DNA of 37,878 nt from UBA11400 sp964550435 (lineage in GTDB: Bacteria; Bacteroidota; Rhodothermia; Balneolales; HLUCCA01): assembly GCA_964550435.1 (NCBI GenBank), contig CAZJZI010000023.1, positions 1 through 37,878 of the forward strand, read 5' to 3'. Of the stretch, positions 7,403 through 14,512 are shown in pieces (position 1 is the stretch's first letter; each line of letters begins with the position of its first letter). The notes beneath the pieces were generated by a model, which ran no database searches, had not been told where the DNA came from, and was given only the letters and a program-made list of their open reading frames with translations. The position numbers and the translations under genes are program-made.

Positions 7403-9337
7403 TTACAGAAAATTGACAATGTGTTTGGATTCGACATCAGCCAGCTCTTCGCTGACATCACTATTCTCGATTTCAAGTAAAGTGATGCTAAGTTTCTTTA
7501 TGGTTATCCCTTTTTGAAGAGCTGTTCTTCGAAGTCGTTTAAGGTTTTCACAGCGAATGTCATCATCGCACAGGTAGATGGAGTCGATGGGTTGAGTATT
7601 GTGCACTTTTGGAAGCATCCAATGACCACCTAATACAGGGTAACCCTGTATGATTTTGCCGTGCAGATTAGGATCGTCGTCAAGGAATCCAACTACTTTT
7701 ACATCGCTTTGGGTCGAATTGAGAATGTTTTGAAGTGCAAGAGTGCCTTGTTCACCTGCACCATATACCAGTACTTTCATACCGGTTCGTTTTTCTCGGT
7801 TGAACCAGTGATTTAAAGACAGGAATGTCAAACGGTACCCAAACAGGAATGTGAGTAAAAAGTAAATGTTGAATATCAAGAATTGCGCAATTTCAGCCAG
7901 TGTTAGAGCTTCGGTAGCTAGTAATACAAGTCCAGTCATACCAACAGCAGAAAAAATAGTAGCCGACGTATGCAAAGCATTGGCTAAACCGAACTGGTTC
8001 ATTTTTTCGCGATATAATCCGGTAGCCCAAAGAATCGATAACTGGACCGTTAATACGATTGCAAAGGTTCTTGAAAATTGAAATTGACTAACTAAACCAG
8101 GATTGATCTGTGAAATCAGATAGTATGTCAACGAATATGCCGCCATGATGAACATTGCATCAGTAAAAACAACCCATCCAGTATTTTTTGGTATCCATTT
8201 TTTTGAAAATGAAACCATTAAACCATTATTGAATATGGCTATCTCGTTGTACTTCAATTTCTTTACAAAGAACGTCAGAGCAAGGGCCAGCACAATCGTA
8301 ACAGATAGCATGCGCTGCCACGTTTCGATTTGTGTAAAGATGAAAGCACTAATTGCAAAGAAAGCTGACACGAAATACAATACTAGAACGGCATTTCTAT
8401 GGCTTAAGCCCAGTGAAAGTAATCGATGGTGAATATGCATTTTGTCTGGAACAAACATCCCGTGAAGCCGATTTATTGGTGATTGATTTGGTTTTTGTGT
8501 ACCCTTGTTAAGAAAACTTCCAATCAATCTTCTTGTCATGGATACCAGTGTATCTGTGATTGGAAGCGCCAATACTAGCAAGGGAAGAAGAACTGCGAAA
8601 CCAGATGTAAGCTTGGAGGTAGTTTGTATCGACAATATTGCCAGCACAAAGCCTATAACCAGGCTGCCAGAATCTCCAAGAAAGATCTTTGCTGGATTAA
8701 AGTTGTATCTGAGGAATCCGACCAGTGCCCCAGCTATTATCAGTGCAAAAATGGACGCCTGAAATTGTCCAGACAGACTTGTTATTACAAAAATGGAAAC
8801 ACTGGCGATGACAGCAACACCTGAGGCAAGTCCATCCAATCCATCAATCAGGTTAAATGCATTGATAATCCCGACAATCCAAAGGATCGTAATGGGGAAG
8901 TCGAAAATGCCGATAGCAATCATGCCTTCACCTAATGGATTCGTCACATTCGAAATTTTGAATCCAGCGGAAAAAATAACAGCTGCAATCAGAAACTGAA
9001 CCCCGAATTTGATTGCTGCCGAAAGAGGTTTCAAGTCATCGACAAAACCAAGAACGAATAAAGAAAGTACACAGCAAGCAACTATAATTGGGGTGTAGTC
9101 TTCACCAAAAAAAGATGGAAGAATGCCGGGATAGACTACATATAGAAATCCTATGGCACCAATTGCACTAAGAATTACAGCTAGGCCACCGATGCGAGGC
9201 ATTACACTGGTGTGAACCTTTCTAATGTCCGGAGTGTCCGTTGCACCGATTTTTACCGCGAATTTAATTACCCATGGCGTCATAAACAGGGCCAGAATCA
9301 ACGGAATAGAAAACGCTAAAATGTAGAGGAGTATCAT
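7403..9337 (-). CDS. WecA-type polyprenyl-phosphate sugar-1-P transferase fused to a membrane/Rossmann module
   Basis: A 644-residue protein with two parts. Residues 1 to about 360 are a GT4 MraY/WecA-type enzyme with many membrane helices and the family motifs: PRIGG (47-51), FVDDLKPLS (98-106), NLIDGLDGL (162-170), FLGDSGS (219-225) and the HIHHRL loop (301-306). It should transfer a HexNAc-1-phosphate (GlcNAc-1-P by analogy) to undecaprenyl phosphate and start the repeat unit. Residues about 385-510 add four further helices, and 520-644 form a Rossmann domain (VLVYGAGEQG at 523-532, FLDDDP at 551-556). This resembles the N-terminal half of CapD/WbpM-type proteins, without the dehydratase domain. 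WecA alone is usually about 350 residues, so this is a genuine fusion. Operon position: 25 bp after the activator-like gene. Confidence 0.92.
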   Translation of the reverse strand: MILLYILAFSIPLILALFMTPWVIKFAVKIGATDTPDIRKVHTSVMPRIGGLAVILSAIGAIGFLYVVYPGILPSFFGEDYTPIIVACCVLSLFVLGFVDDLKPLSAAIKFGVQFLIAAVIFSAGFKISNVTNPLGEGMIAIGIFDFPITILWIVGIINAFNLIDGLDGLASGVAVIASVSIFVITSLSGQFQASIFALIIAGALVGFLRYNFNPAKIFLGDSGSLVIGFVLAILSIQTTSKLTSGFAVLLPLLVLALPITDTLVSMTRRLIGSFLNKGTQKPNQSPINRLHGMFVPDKMHIHHRLLSLGLSHRNAVLVLYFVSAFFAISAFIFTQIETWQRMLSVTIVLALALTFFVKKLKYNEIAIFNNGLMVSFSKKWIPKNTGWVVFTDAMFIMAAYSLTYYLISQINPGLVSQFQFSRTFAIVLTVQLSILWATGLYREKMNQFGLANALHTSATIFSAVGMTGLVLLATEALTLAEIAQFLIFNIYFLLTFLFGYRLTFLSLNHWFNREKRTGMKVLVYGAGEQGTLALQNILNSTQSDVKVVGFLDDDPNLHGKIIQGYPVLGGHWMLPKVHNTQPIDSIYLCDDDIRCENLKRLRRTALQKGITIKKLSITLLEIENSDVSEELADVESKHIVNFL

Positions 9338-9362
9338 GGGGTGTTAATCAAGGCAAAGATTT

Positions 9363-10178
9363 TTAATAAGGGAATTGCCAGTTCATCGAAAATGGTAGAT
9401 GTCTACATTCAATCGTGTTGCCACGCGATAGCAGTGCACCTTGCATGATGGCATTCTTTAGTTGACGTACATTTCCGGGCCAGTTGAAGCTTATACATTC
9501 TTGTAGTGCTTCTGTCGTCATTTTGAGGTGATTCCATGTAGGATTCGCTTCTCTGACTTCAGACAAAAAGATTTCAACGAAAGAGTGGATATCTTCTGGT
9601 CGTTCTCTGAGTGGTGGAAGTATAATTGAAACTGCATTCAGTGCAACAATCATCTTTTCCCAGGTATCAGTCTTGACAAGTTGTTGAAAGGAATCCTGAC
9701 TGATTGAAATAATTAATCTGGGTGAGGATGAAATACTGTATCTGAACAATTGGTGGCAACCATGTAAGTAAGAGTCGATGATATTCATCATGAACTCTGA
9801 AGTTAATTCTGAGAACTTATTCAGATATAAGGTTCCGTTACGTGCATCTTCCAAAACTTCGAATTTCAGCTGTAAATGACCATTTTCAACACTTACGGTT
9901 TCCCAGAATGCCTCTTTTACTTCATCTTCATTCGTGCTCATGCAGTAAAAGGATAGAAAAGGACCATCTGATCGGCTACTATTTCGATGAATTGCTTGTG
10001 CAAGATTCTTTTTCCCAACTCCGATTTCACCAATCAAAATCAGGTGTTTTTCCAGGCGCGAGACACTTTTTACTTTTTCATAAATATCTCTCATAAGTGG
10101 ACTACTGGTCTTGAAACTACTGTCGGTTTCTGCCGCAGTTTCTGTTTTTTGTGCACCTATGACCTTTTTTAGTTTCAT
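9363..10178 (-). CDS. degenerate sigma-54 activator-like AAA+ protein without HTH
   Basis: A 271-residue protein clearly related to sigma-54 enhancer-binding proteins but stripped of their working parts. It keeps Walker A (GEIGVGKK, 50-57), ILPPLRERPEDI (186-197) and WPGNVRQLKN (233-242). The GAFTGA loop is absent (the region around 91-100 reads FWETVSVENG). Walker B GTLFLDE has become GTLYLNK (115-121), losing both acidic residues. The arginine-finger motif FREDLYYRLNV has become WEKMIVALNAV (173-183). The protein stops before any Fis helix-turn-helix. It therefore should neither hydrolyse ATP normally nor contact sigma-54 nor bind DNA. I infer a regulatory partner, for example one that joins or blocks the hexamer of the intact activator at 425. 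It lies between the outer-membrane barrel and the WecA-type gene. Confidence 0.85.
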   Translation of the reverse strand: MKLKKVIGAQKTETAAETDSSFKTSSPLMRDIYEKVKSVSRLEKHLILIGEIGVGKKNLAQAIHRNSSRSDGPFLSFYCMSTNEDEVKEAFWETVSVENGHLQLKFEVLEDARNGTLYLNKFSELTSEFMMNIIDSYLHGCHQLFRYSISSSPRLIISISQDSFQQLVKTDTWEKMIVALNAVSIILPPLRERPEDIHSFVEIFLSEVREANPTWNHLKMTTEALQECISFNWPGNVRQLKNAIMQGALLSRGNTIECRHLPFSMNWQFPY

Positions 10179-10182
10179 TTAA

Positions 10183-11157
10183 TTACAGTTGGATAGTTAT
10201 GCCTACCTGGTGGAATTGTTCTCCTGTTAAAGTCTCTGGAGCGATCATGTAATCTAGTTCAAAAAGTCTTAGTTGAATTCCTAAACCGACTCTTGGTATT
10301 AACTTAGATTGATCGAAATTGATTAATAGTCCACCTCTTAGGTTCAGTCCAGCAATCGGAACCAGTTCCATACCACCTTTATACCAAAGTCCATCCTCTC
10401 CAAACTTCTTCTCATTCGAAAACGAAATTGACATATAGGTTCTCTCTTCAATTGGAAATCTAAATGAAGCACCTAACTCTAAAATTTGTTGACCTTGTTG
10501 AGTTCCAAGAGTAGTCAAACCGGTTTCAATGATTTCATAAGTAGTCTCATTACCCAATCCTCTAAACACAGCCGCATATGATACAGGCCCATCGGGAGCG
10601 TAGACTAGTCCAAGATCAAGTGAATAGTTCCAGAAATGGGACTCCCTATTTGAAGTTGAATAAGACAAACTTTGGAGTATCCCGATGCTAAAGTAGCTAC
10701 TAAAGCTCACAGAGTAGGCCAAATCTGCTCTATACATCATTAAATCTGGTTCCGGACCATTGACCCTATCCGCAAATGGAAGATCATCTAATTCTTGATG
10801 TGCCAGTGCCAGTCTTGTAGTTAAGTGATGGTGACCAATTGATATGACGGGTAAGGACAGACTATGAACAACCAACTCGTTGTCCCAATTGTGGTTGGTG
10901 TTAACCTGGATGTAACCTGGGAGTATACTCACTCCAGCTATGGCTGGATTAATTCCTATAGATGGTTGACCGAACACATCTGAAATGGTAGTTGCAGCCA
11001 TCGAAAGCGATCGTGTGTCAAATAGTTGATTACTCAGTACACCCTTTCTGTTGTTATCACTAAGTGATTGTGCTTCCAGGGATACCTGGAACATCACCAT
11101 CAGAATCGCGGACACGATGACTACCTGGAAAATTTTACTTTGATTATAGTTTTTCAT
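10183..11157 (-). CDS. outer-membrane beta-barrel protein, PorV/UPF0164-like
   Basis: A 324-residue protein with a signal peptide (hydrophobic 10-25, likely cleavage LEA-Q at 29/30). The mature part is built of alternating polar and hydrophobic strands and ends QVGITIQL, as expected for an outer-membrane barrel. The motif SIGINPAIAGV near residue 66 resembles the NPA motif of PorV/UPF0164-type proteins of Bacteroidota, though I cannot tell PorV-like from PorQ- or PorP-like. It sits 1 bp after the Wza-like gene, so it may take part in polymer export or attachment at the outer membrane, a place where Wzi acts in enterobacteria. That role is inference from position. Confidence 0.7.
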   Translation of the reverse strand: MKNYNQSKIFQVVIVSAILMVMFQVSLEAQSLSDNNRKGVLSNQLFDTRSLSMAATTISDVFGQPSIGINPAIAGVSILPGYIQVNTNHNWDNELVVHSLSLPVISIGHHHLTTRLALAHQELDDLPFADRVNGPEPDLMMYRADLAYSVSFSSYFSIGILQSLSYSTSNRESHFWNYSLDLGLVYAPDGPVSYAAVFRGLGNETTYEIIETGLTTLGTQQGQQILELGASFRFPIEERTYMSISFSNEKKFGEDGLWYKGGMELVPIAGLNLRGGLLINFDQSKLIPRVGLGIQLRLFELDYMIAPETLTGEQFHQVGITIQL

Positions 11158-11158
11158 G

Positions 11159-11875
11159 TTAGTTGAAGACTCTGAAGATTCCGAATAGAATGATTACATC
11201 TCGAAGAAAGTCGGACATTTCGTGAACGGCGTTCTCATTTTTAGGTACAAATACGATATCACCTGGACGCACAGTTATTTCAGGAGCGTCAAGTTGTCCA
11301 CTATCCAGATACTCTATAAGATTAAGGGTTTCATATCCGTTTGGCATAGATTGGCGGTAGAGTTTGACCTTCTTCATGTTCGCATCCTCGGTTAATCCAC
11401 CTGCGGTCGATAACAATCTGAATATGGATGTTTGATCTACAACTGGATAATTATCTGGTCTGGCAACCTTTCCCAAAACGGAGACTATCATCGTATCGGT
11501 GTTCCTGACTGATATGGTTAGATTAATATCTCCTTTGATGAACTCAGCCAGTTTAACTTCAAGAGATCGTTTTAATTCATCCTGAGTTAGTCCAACGACC
11601 ATAATTTCACCAACAAGTGGAACGGCTACAGTTCCCATCCTTGAAACTGTAGTAAGTGTGTTGAAACTGGGCTGTTCCCAAACCAAGATTTCGATCTCAT
11701 CGCCAGGGCGTATGATGTATAAACTTTGATTCTCTGTAGTTTCCGCAATGCGCTCTTGATCGGTTTGGATGTCGTTCTCAATGGGCAACATCCCGGTAGT
11801 ACTGCATCCAGTAAATCCGAACGCTATCAATGTTATGAAGTATGGAAGTAGTTTGTTTAGTGGTCTGGTTCTCAT
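11159..11875 (-). CDS. Wza-like polysaccharide export lipoprotein
   Basis: A 238-residue outer-membrane polysaccharide export protein. The lipobox is FTGC (Cys24). The polysaccharide export domain starts at IIRPGDEIEILVWEQPSF (about 52-69) and includes VPLVGEI and the helix around TQDELKRSL. An SLBB domain follows (VSVLGKVARPDNYPV, then LLSTAGGLTEDANMKKV), with a final RPGDIVFVPKNEN. It should form the outer-membrane channel for the polymer, working with the Wzz-like protein encoded divergently. It is shorter than E. coli Wza (379 residues), as is common for the one-SLBB form. I prefer the ATG at 11875; an in-frame TTG at 11884 has an AAGG site too close to it. It is the first gene of the long minus-strand operon, downstream of the sigma-54-type site at 11927-11942. 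Confidence 0.92.
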   Translation of the reverse strand: MRTRPLNKLLPYFITLIAFGFTGCSTTGMLPIENDIQTDQERIAETTENQSLYIIRPGDEIEILVWEQPSFNTLTTVSRMGTVAVPLVGEIMVVGLTQDELKRSLEVKLAEFIKGDINLTISVRNTDTMIVSVLGKVARPDNYPVVDQTSIFRLLSTAGGLTEDANMKKVKLYRQSMPNGYETLNLIEYLDSGQLDAPEITVRPGDIVFVPKNENAVHEMSDFLRDVIILFGIFRVFN

Positions 11876-11926
11876 GTAGGTCAAAGCCTTTTGGTAGGTA
11901 ATCGTTAGTTAGACTACCCTGACCTA

Positions 11927-11942
11927 CACAACAAGTATGCCA
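11927..11942 (-). promoter_or_regulatory. sigma-54-type promoter for the Wza operon (imperfect)
   Basis: Read on the minus strand: TGGCAT-ACTTG-TTGTG. The -24 element has one change from TGGCAC, and the -12 element has TTGTG instead of TTGCA, so the invariant GC is GT. Spacing is correct. It ends 51 nt before the ATG at 11875, like the stronger sites in this window. It faces away from the promoter at 12222-12237. Confidence 0.5.
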
Positions 11943-12074
11943 AGTTTGATTCTCAATACCGCTATTTGGTTATTTAAATACATTAATAATAATTACTTAT
12001 AAATTTTATTATTAGTCAAGATAATGGATAAAAAGTGGGTCAGTCTGATTCTGAAGGGTAGTTTATACACATTG

Positions 12075-12095
12075 AATTACCTGACTTGGGTAATT
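12075..12095. promoter_or_regulatory. inverted repeat between the divergent sigma-54 promoters, candidate activator site
   Basis: Perfect 7-bp arms AATTACC (12075-12081) and GGTAATT (12089-12095) separated by 7 bp. It lies 126 bp upstream of the -24 element at 12222 and 132 bp upstream of that at 11942. This is the usual distance for an enhancer-binding-protein site, and one site could serve both directions. Binding by the protein encoded at 425 is inferred from geometry only. Confidence 0.45.
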
Positions 12096-12221
12096 ACGTC
12101 GCAACTTGTTCAATAGCGGGGTGTTATTCTGTTAGCAAAAAAATAATTTCCGATCAAAAACCTACTTCTGGGCAACTCTGGCGGGTATTTAAGAATAGAC
12201 TAACCATGAGTCGAAGAAAGT

Positions 12222-12237
12222 TGGCATACATATTGCA
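12222..12237 (+). promoter_or_regulatory. sigma-54 promoter for the Wzz-Wzx operon
   Basis: TGGCAT-ACATA-TTGCA: the -12 element is perfect and the -24 has one change at its last base; GG and GC are at the required spacing. It ends 52 nt before the ATG at 12290. Its position inside the longer open frame starting at 12086 supports the shorter protein. Confidence 0.75.
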
Positions 12238-12289
12238 AACAGTCAGTTGTAATCAAATTTACCCATCACTATTCAACGGGATTAATTAT

Positions 12290-13618
12290 ATGTATGAAAT
12301 TAAAGATGTTGCACAGGATATTAAGGCAGCCGCGAAACGTAGAGTCTGGTTATTGGTATTGACTCCGGTTCTGTTTGTACTTGCCGGGCTGGTCGCAATC
12401 TACTTTATCGAACCAAAATATCAATCTACCACTACGATTTTGGTTCAGAAAGATGAGACGTTAAATCCCTTAGTGCTTTATGAAATTGCAGTTCAGATCG
12501 TAAAAGACGACCGGATTCAATCGTTGAATGAAATCGTTTATAGCCGGTCAACGATGGAAATCCTGATCGATAGTCTGGATCTAGATAGCCAAGTGAGAAA
12601 TGAGGCAGAAAAACAACTCCTGATAGCCAAAACTCAAAAGAATATTGGAACCCGACTTCGATCAAATGATGCTTTTGAGATCAGCTACATCGATAGTGAC
12701 CCGGTAAGAGCACGTGATGGGGCAACATTGCTGACCAATCATTTCATAAACTCAAAACTATTAATGGAGACACGTAAGCATGAGGAGATGGTCCATTTTT
12801 TCAGTAGTAAATTAGAAGAACTGGAACTGATTGTTGCCGAACAGAGGAGTCAGACTGTAGCCATAACGTCAAACAGGATGCTTGAAATGCCTAGTAGTGC
12901 GGCAGCATTGCAGGACAGACTTCAGGTTATTGATAATCAGATAGATAACGTATCCTGGAGACTTATTCAGGAAGAAGACAAACTTTCCTCACTTCGGGCA
13001 TTTAACGAGGAAGCTGATGTAAATCAAGGTGTCGATCATTTATACAAGTTGCCTCTAGCTGAGATGCAGTTTGGTGATGAATTGGTCCTGTTGCTTAACG
13101 AATACGACACCATTCGTCAGCAATATACCGACAGTTATCCCAGGCTTCAGACTTTAGCCGTACAGATCAGACAAGTATCAGAGCGAATTCCTCCTGTACT
13201 AACGACCAATATTGAGCGTCTACGACTACAGAAGCAGGAATTTACAAGTCAAAAACAACGTGTAGTCAATGACATGCAGCAATATTTCGTTGCATCACAG
13301 CGAGCTAATTCCCAATTATCGGATTTCAGCATATATGAGGGGTTACAAGCGGAGATGAGGGTCAAACTAGAGCAAGCAAAAATGACACGCGACATCGGGA
13401 TCCAGGCGGCTGATCAGTTCATCGTACTAGACACTGCAGTAATTGCTGAAAAACCAGTATCTCCAAACAAGCTAGCGATTTTGAGTGTTGGATTGTTACT
13501 AGGGTTAGTACTTGGGATTGTAGTTAGTGTAGTTGCTGAAGTACTCGATACAACTCTTCGTGATGCACGTGATATGCCCTACGAAAAACCGATTATAGCT
13601 TATATCACCAACGGTTAA
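12290..13618 (+). CDS. Wzz-like polysaccharide co-polymerase (chain-length determinant)
   Basis: A 442-residue inner-membrane protein with the polysaccharide co-polymerase layout. Transmembrane helix 1 is at about 20-41, followed by the Wzz motif (KYQSTTTILVQKD). A long, largely helical periplasmic part with coiled-coil character and a GNVR-like region near YTDSYPRLQTL follows, then the Pro/Gly-rich segment EKPVSPNK and helix 2 at about 396-420. The open frame extends back to 12086, but the extra 68 residues contain Cys-rich, non-family sequence and the sigma-54 promoter, so I start at the ATG at 12290. The protein has no fused kinase; the ATPase is the next gene, 13 bp away. It should set polymer length and couple polymerisation to the Wza channel. 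Confidence 0.9.
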   Translation: MYEIKDVAQDIKAAAKRRVWLLVLTPVLFVLAGLVAIYFIEPKYQSTTTILVQKDETLNPLVLYEIAVQIVKDDRIQSLNEIVYSRSTMEILIDSLDLDSQVRNEAEKQLLIAKTQKNIGTRLRSNDAFEISYIDSDPVRARDGATLLTNHFINSKLLMETRKHEEMVHFFSSKLEELELIVAEQRSQTVAITSNRMLEMPSSAAALQDRLQVIDNQIDNVSWRLIQEEDKLSSLRAFNEEADVNQGVDHLYKLPLAEMQFGDELVLLLNEYDTIRQQYTDSYPRLQTLAVQIRQVSERIPPVLTTNIERLRLQKQEFTSQKQRVVNDMQQYFVASQRANSQLSDFSIYEGLQAEMRVKLEQAKMTRDIGIQAADQFIVLDTAVIAEKPVSPNKLAILSVGLLLGLVLGIVVSVVAEVLDTTLRDARDMPYEKPIIAYITNG

Positions 13619-13631
13619 TCAGAGAAATACA

Positions 13632-14351
13632 ATGAGTAATCCAACCATGTTCCCGCAAAAATTTGATCGGTCTCTTGAGATAAACAGGAGCGATTATAAC
13701 GGAGATTCTTCCGAATTACTACCGGTCGTACAATCTTTGAAAGCACTGACCGGTATTGATCGAAAAACCATTGCTTTGAAATATTACAACAGTTTCAACT
13801 TCTCAAAGCTTGCCTCAACATTTAAGAGCTCGGTAAAAATTATAGGTGTTACCAGTGCTAATAAAAGTGACGGGAAAACACTCGTGGCCACTAACATGGC
13901 AGTTTCATTAGCGACTGGTTATCGACAAAAAACCCTATTGGTCGATATGAACTTCAAACACCCAAACCTGCATACCATTTTTGGGACTACTCAACTACCC
14001 GGACTTACTGAAGCGATAAATGACAAAGAAATTCGGGTTGTCCCGACAAGTATCAAACAGTTGTACCTGATGACTGCAGGAGATAGCGGGAACCCTCCTG
14101 GAATCGATCAAACGCTCTTTCTACGGCAAATTCTATTATCACTCAGAAACGAATTTGATTTCATCATCATAGACTTGGGATCAATTTATCCGATTAAAGA
14201 GTTTCCCATTCATTTCATCAATGAAATTGATGGCTTGATTGGTGTAATAGATAGTCGGAAAACAAAAAAAGCGGCTTTCATGCGAATGTTCAAACACCTC
14301 GACGAATCGCAATTTATTGCTTATGTATTCAACAGGGTAGAACAATCATGA
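13632..14351 (+). CDS. BY-kinase-like P-loop ATPase without tyrosine tail
   Basis: A 239-residue cytoplasmic protein of the CpsD/CapB/Wzc-kinase type (P-loop, MinD-like). The fold motifs are recognisable but altered. Walker A is SANKSDGKTL (75-84) rather than GEGKST. Walker A' is LLVDMNFKHP (102-111), where known BY-kinases have D-x-D-x-R. Walker B is IIIDLGS (178-184) rather than DxP. The C-terminus ends at FNRVEQS without a tyrosine cluster. It is thus probably an ATPase partner of the adjacent Wzz-like protein, with doubtful tyrosine autophosphorylation. Its TGA overlaps the next ATG (ATGA), so it is translationally coupled to the small membrane protein. Confidence 0.83.
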   Translation: MSNPTMFPQKFDRSLEINRSDYNGDSSELLPVVQSLKALTGIDRKTIALKYYNSFNFSKLASTFKSSVKIIGVTSANKSDGKTLVATNMAVSLATGYRQKTLLVDMNFKHPNLHTIFGTTQLPGLTEAINDKEIRVVPTSIKQLYLMTAGDSGNPPGIDQTLFLRQILLSLRNEFDFIIIDLGSIYPIKEFPIHFINEIDGLIGVIDSRKTKKAAFMRMFKHLDESQFIAYVFNRVEQS

Positions 14352-14512
14352 CAATCCTAATTGGTATCATCGTCGCACATTTTATCGTCATTTTCAGAGC
14401 CAAACAACTCATTCGAGAGAGGTTACCGTATATCACAATCTTTGTTACTACACTCTTCATGGTCGTCTACGTCGTTTTTATGATGTATTCCATGAAAACA
14501 CCTGGATTGTGA
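14348..14512 (+). CDS. small membrane protein, 54 residues, of unknown function
   Basis: A short gene that begins MTILIGIIVAHF and ends MKTPGL. It has two predicted membrane helices (about 2-16 and 29-47) joined by a basic loop with RAKQLIRER. Its ATG overlaps the stop of the ATPase gene (ATGA), and its TGA overlaps the GTG start of the Wzy-like gene (GTGA). Such tight coupling on both sides strongly supports a real gene. I recognise no family. By position it could be a small partner of the Wzz/ATPase or Wzy complex. Confidence 0.78.
   Translation: MTILIGIIVAHFIVIFRAKQLIRERLPYITIFVTTLFMVVYVVFMMYSMKTPGL

Noticed and set aside
12086..12289. N-terminal extension of the Wzz-like protein (68 more residues)
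   Set aside because: It does not look like the family, it would contain the sigma-54 promoter at 12222-12237, and the family-typical start is at the ATG at 12290.
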